Assembly (NCBI GenBank): GCA_034509925.1
Contig: CM067529.1
Location: forward strand, 12,524,001-12,588,000
Reading direction: 5' to 3'
DNA length: 64,000 nucleotides
Source: Hirudinaria manillensis
Taxonomy: Eukaryota > Annelida > Clitellata > Hirudinida > Hirudinidae
The notes beneath the pieces were generated by a model that saw only the letters and a program-made list of their open reading frames with translations, was not told the DNA's origin and did no database searches. Position numbers and translations under genes: made by a program. Every line of letters begins with the position of its first letter. Position 1 is the first letter of the stretch. Shown here one piece after another: positions 60,470-64,000 of the stretch.

Positions 60470-61969
60470 TCCTTTGGACACGGTGGCCACTCCGGTCATC
60501 AAGCGCTTTCCTCTAATTTTCTCGATGCTTATAACCAAACTTGCTAACCTTTCCTTCACAAACTGCATTTCCCTTCCCCCCACAAGATAGCTCAAGTACT
60601 TCCTCTACTCAAAAAACCTGGACTTATCCCACTCATTCCTGCAAATTATAGACCTATATCCAACCTCACTACTTTCTCCAAGATTATCGAGAGACTTGTA
60701 CTTTATCGCATTCGGCCCCACCTCCTCTCCAACTCAAACTTCCAAAACTTTCAATCTGCATATCGAAAGGACCACTCCATTGAAACGGCTCTCCTTCATA
60801 CCATTGACGGTGTCACTTCGGCTGGTAAAGACGGTTGTACCATGCTGATTGCACTAGATCTGTCGGCTGCCTTTTATACTGTTGATCACAGCATCCTTGC
60901 CCAGCGCCTTGATGCTGAATTTGCCATCAGAGGCTCAGCACTGACATGGCTGAAATCCTACCTTGGCTGTAGGAAGCAATTTGCCAAACTCGGCGATAGT
61001 TCCTCCGACCTTGTCACCATTGACGTTGGCGTTCCTCAGGGCTCGGTCCTCGGACCTATCCTCTTCACGGCCTATACCTCTCCAGTCGGCGACTTGATCT
61101 CTAGCTTTGGCTTTAGCTGATGAATGCATCAGAATGATCCAGGAGTGGCACATGGCCAACCAGCTTCAGCTAAATCCCTCCAAGTTCGAGGCCATGCTTC
61201 TGGGAACCCCCCAGAGCATATCGAAGCTGGGTCTCAGCACTGTCAGTCTAGCCGACGAAACAATACCCTTGAAGAGAAACATCAGACTCCTCGGAGTTAC
61301 CCTTGACAACAGCCTCCGCCTGGCTGAACACACCTCTTCTGTCATCAGGTCATGTAACTACCTCCTGTGGGCTCTGCGCCATATCAGGCACCTCCTAACA
61401 CCTGACATCTCTGCGACACTCTATCGATGCCTCATTCTGTCAAGGCTCGACTACTGTAATGCCTTGCTTCATCAGCTGCCCTCGGCTTCCTTCCGGAAAC
61501 TACAGAGAATTCAAGACAAGGCGGCATGTCTAGTACTGGGTAGAGGAGCTGACCCGGCCGACGCCATGAGACTGCTACACTGGCTTCCAGTAAGAGATAG
61601 AGTGAACTTCAAAATCGCCTTAATTGCGCATAAAGCCCTCAGCACTCGGTCACCACCTTATTTGGCGGAGATGCTCTCACCACACCTGCACTCAAGAAGT
61701 CTGAGAGTGGCATCCTCAAACTTCCTTAACATCCCCATTCCAAAGACCAGATTCCAGGCTGGCTCATTCAGATTTGCCGCTCCATCTATATGGAACAGTC
61801 TGCCACCCCTGTTAAGATCTGAAATGTCAACCGCCGACTTTAAGAAGAGACTCAAGACTCTCTTTTTTAGGCGTTTGGATTCTTGAAATTGTTGCACTGG
61901 CTCGCATGAATTTGACCGGTACAGCGCCTCTGTAGCTCACGCGTTCGGCGCTATATAAATGACTTATTA
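60470..61969 (+). mobile_element. L2/CR1-like LINE, copy C
   Basis: Nearly identical to copy B, at a constant offset of 10102 bp, with the same 77-bp deletion of the YADD box (near 61118) and the same ends. Frames 60842-61120 and 61107-61886. Inactive. Confidence 0.78.
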
Positions 61970-62263
61970 GTCGCATATTAAGTGGTCATAAATTGATCTG
62001 TCTAACTCTGTCATTAGGAACTACGCATCGATTGAAGTCAATCTATTTAAGATCAGCAACACAGGTAGATTCCATAGATACATCAGTATCTTTATCAAAT
62101 ATCGCTCCTATGACCAGTGTTGTCCCCCAGGGTAGTGTGCTTGATCCTGCACTCTTTTCATTGCACATCAATGATCTTATACAAAGATACTGGTGTCGTT
62201 TGCAAAGTATTTGCTGATGACGTTAAGCTTTAATGCTTCTCAACGTCGTCCAAAACCCATCAA
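61970..62263 (+). mobile_element. Older LINE fragment (block C)
   Basis: Third copy of the LINE fragment also seen at 34627 and 51868. Confidence 0.65.
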
Positions 62264-62767
62264 ATCATATATGTTGTTCCAGGTACAGTTTCTGGCAGCA
62301 TTGGGATGGAGTCATTAGAAGACACATCCGACCACCCCGTGCGTGTCTCCAGAAAAATTATGTGCATAATGGGAGACTCAGAGGATTTACCGTTGGAGCC
62401 CATGGAGTCACCAGTTCAGGTCGAGACGTTAGCAGGGCCCAGAGAGCTCACGGATGTTTTAGTGGAGCAAGTGGAGCCTTCGGAAGAGCCCGTGGATTTA
62501 CTAGCGGAACACTTGAGATCAATTGGACCTGTAGAGTCTACGGAGGAGTCCGCGAAATTACCAGCGGAGAGCATGGAATCAGCTAAGTCAGTGGGGCCTG
62601 CGGATGTTTCGGCCCCATTGGAGATAACAGAAGGGAGTGCTCGGGATTTCGGAAGTGATGGGAGACTGCCTAGCATGGAAAGTGGAGAAAGCGATCCTGT
62701 AGAGAGTTTGAGATATGGCGACATGGCGGAGCAGGAGGGCCTAAAAACTATCATTTCACGTAATTGA
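62264..62767 (+). mobile_element. gag fragment (block C)
   Basis: Frame 62306-62767, the same 153-residue acidic part of the SAP-gag protein with a few substitutions. Confidence 0.7.
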
Positions 62768-63948
62768 ACCCAGAATGGGCACATTTCATTTCTGAAACTT
62801 AAGAATTTGTAAAACTACTTAATAATGGTACTTAACTTAGCTTCGTTTTTCATATTATCAACTTTAAACAAGTTATGTATTATTTAATTTAATTATTTTA
62901 ATAATAATTTAAATTTTCGACTTTTTTCAAGTCAAACGGATGGCAAGATTTTCGAAAAAAAAATGGCATTTTTACCTGATTTGATTGATTTTATTGATTG
63001 TTTTCTTGGTATCAGCAATATAACACAAATAACAATATAAGGACCGCGAGTATATGATACCAAAGGATCCCGAAGGGAACAATGTTCCCGCTAGATGAGC
63101 AACCTATTCACAAAAAAAACCAACAAGTTACAAATCTATTCCATGGCTATTATACATTAAAGTTCACTTTAGCGGCTTATGAGAGTTTGAAGTATTATTT
63201 TATATTTAGCTTCGTTTTTCACATTATCAACTTTAAACAAGTTATGCACAAATGAAATCCAAGAGGTTCGGCAGCAAATATGCTTTCGAAATTGGCCTCC
63301 TTGGTACTTCTCGAACTCGGCATAATTTCTTTTCAGAATGACGAAAAACGACTTTACCAACTTTCCGATAATATTCCATCGCGAAAATTGTTCGCAATAC
63401 ACTTTTTAATCGAAGTTCTAATTATCTTAATGACATTTATATGAAACCTATACAGAAAAACACTCCTCTATTCGAGTATTTTGTTATGTCAAATTGATTA
63501 TGTGCAATTTTTATGTATATAGAAGAAATGAAAATGCAAACATTTTCTAATATGTTTATTTTTACAATTTCACAATGTTTAGTTTGACCAGTTTTACCTC
63601 TAGAGTCTCTGGAAGAAACAAACTAAATATAAATATAATATAATAATATCATGAAATTATTTAATTAAATTATTTTAATACAAATATAAATATTCGACTT
63701 TTTTTCAAGTCCAATGGATGGCAAGATTTTCGAAAAAAATGGCATTTTTATCTGATATTGTTGTGACAATTATATGAAACCTATATAAATACACTCCTCT
63801 AGACAAGTACTATGTTGAATCAAAATTTCAAAGTAATTGGTCAAGAACTTTCAGAGAACATTCATTTGAAAACAAACACACATTAGCGATTTTATTTTTA
63901 TGGATTAAAATATATATATATATATGTAGATTAAGAACAAAATAATTT
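62768..63948. other. 5' flank of a ninth gene copy
   Basis: Homologous to the flanks of genes 6 and 8. One of the two 128-bp-spaced direct repeats is missing (only one at about 63452), as after recombination between them. No gene. Confidence 0.55.
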
Positions 63949-64000
63949 TAAATTTTAAAGCGAAATTTATGTTGTCTAGTTTCGCTGTTTTCGGTTATTT
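63949..64000 (+). promoter_or_regulatory. Start of the proximal 5' block of a ninth copy
   Basis: AATTTTAAAGCGAAATTTATG followed by GTTTTCGGTTATTT, the sequence that precedes genes 5, 6 and 8 by about 60-110 bp. The window ends before the ATG, which would be expected about 60 bp further on. Confidence 0.6.

Overview
The window looks like nuclear DNA of an invertebrate animal. It is AT-rich, its genes are split into many short exons with GT-AG introns, and it is full of animal-type transposons (LINEs, Ty3/gypsy-type LTR elements, a Tc1-like DNA element). I cannot name the phylum from sequence alone. No CRISPR array, operon, tRNA or rRNA gene was seen.

The backbone is a head-to-tail array of paralogous genes, all on the + strand. 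Each encodes a predicted single-pass membrane protein: signal peptide, an N-terminal domain I do not recognise, a WSC carbohydrate-binding-type domain split over two exons, a short EGF/laminin-like module, a Cys-rich EGF-like module, six or seven calcium-binding EGF (cbEGF) modules with one exon each, an acidic/Ser/Thr stalk, one transmembrane helix and a short Ser-rich tail. Eight genes are visible. Gene 1 (1-2178) is only a 3' end. Genes 2 to 8 start at 3082, 10387, 18337, 26623, 36850, 45529 and 54086. The window ends inside the 5' flank of a ninth copy. Genes 1, 2 and 4 are divergent and gene 3 is intermediate. Genes 5-8 are nearly identical and were duplicated recently. All cbEGF exons are phase 1-1, so modules can be gained or lost without a frameshift: genes 2 and 4 lack one module and gene 1 carries a doubled one.

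Region by region: 1-2.2 kb is gene 1 with a solo LTR in an intron. 3.1-8.7 kb is gene 2 with a LINE relic. 10.4-17.6 kb is gene 3 with LINE 5' regions and a reverse-oriented solo LTR. 18.3-24.3 kb is gene 4 with a second type of solo LTR, a LINE relic and Tc1-like repeats. A 386-bp AAAT microsatellite and a decayed EGF exon follow. 26.6-33.1 kb is gene 5, which carries a complete non-autonomous LTR element with a SAP-domain gag-like ORF. 33.4-35.4 kb is a composite block: L2-like LINE, older LINE fragment, gag fragment. 36.9-41.4 kb is gene 6. 41.7-45.4 kb holds LINE and gypsy debris and a two-exon pseudogene fragment. 45.5-50.1 kb is gene 7, with a stop codon just before its membrane helix. 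The composite block recurs at 50.4-52.7 kb. 54.1-60.2 kb is gene 8, with a Tc1-like element in an intron. The block recurs again at 60.5-62.8 kb.

Taken together, the array is a young, still-changing family of cell-surface WSC/EGF receptors. There is evidence of segmental duplication (about 10.1 kb between genes 7 and 8), mosaic exchange between copies, non-canonical GC splice donors, and one copy predicted to be secreted. Ligands and function are unknown. A role in recognition, adhesion or immunity is inference from architecture and array behaviour only.
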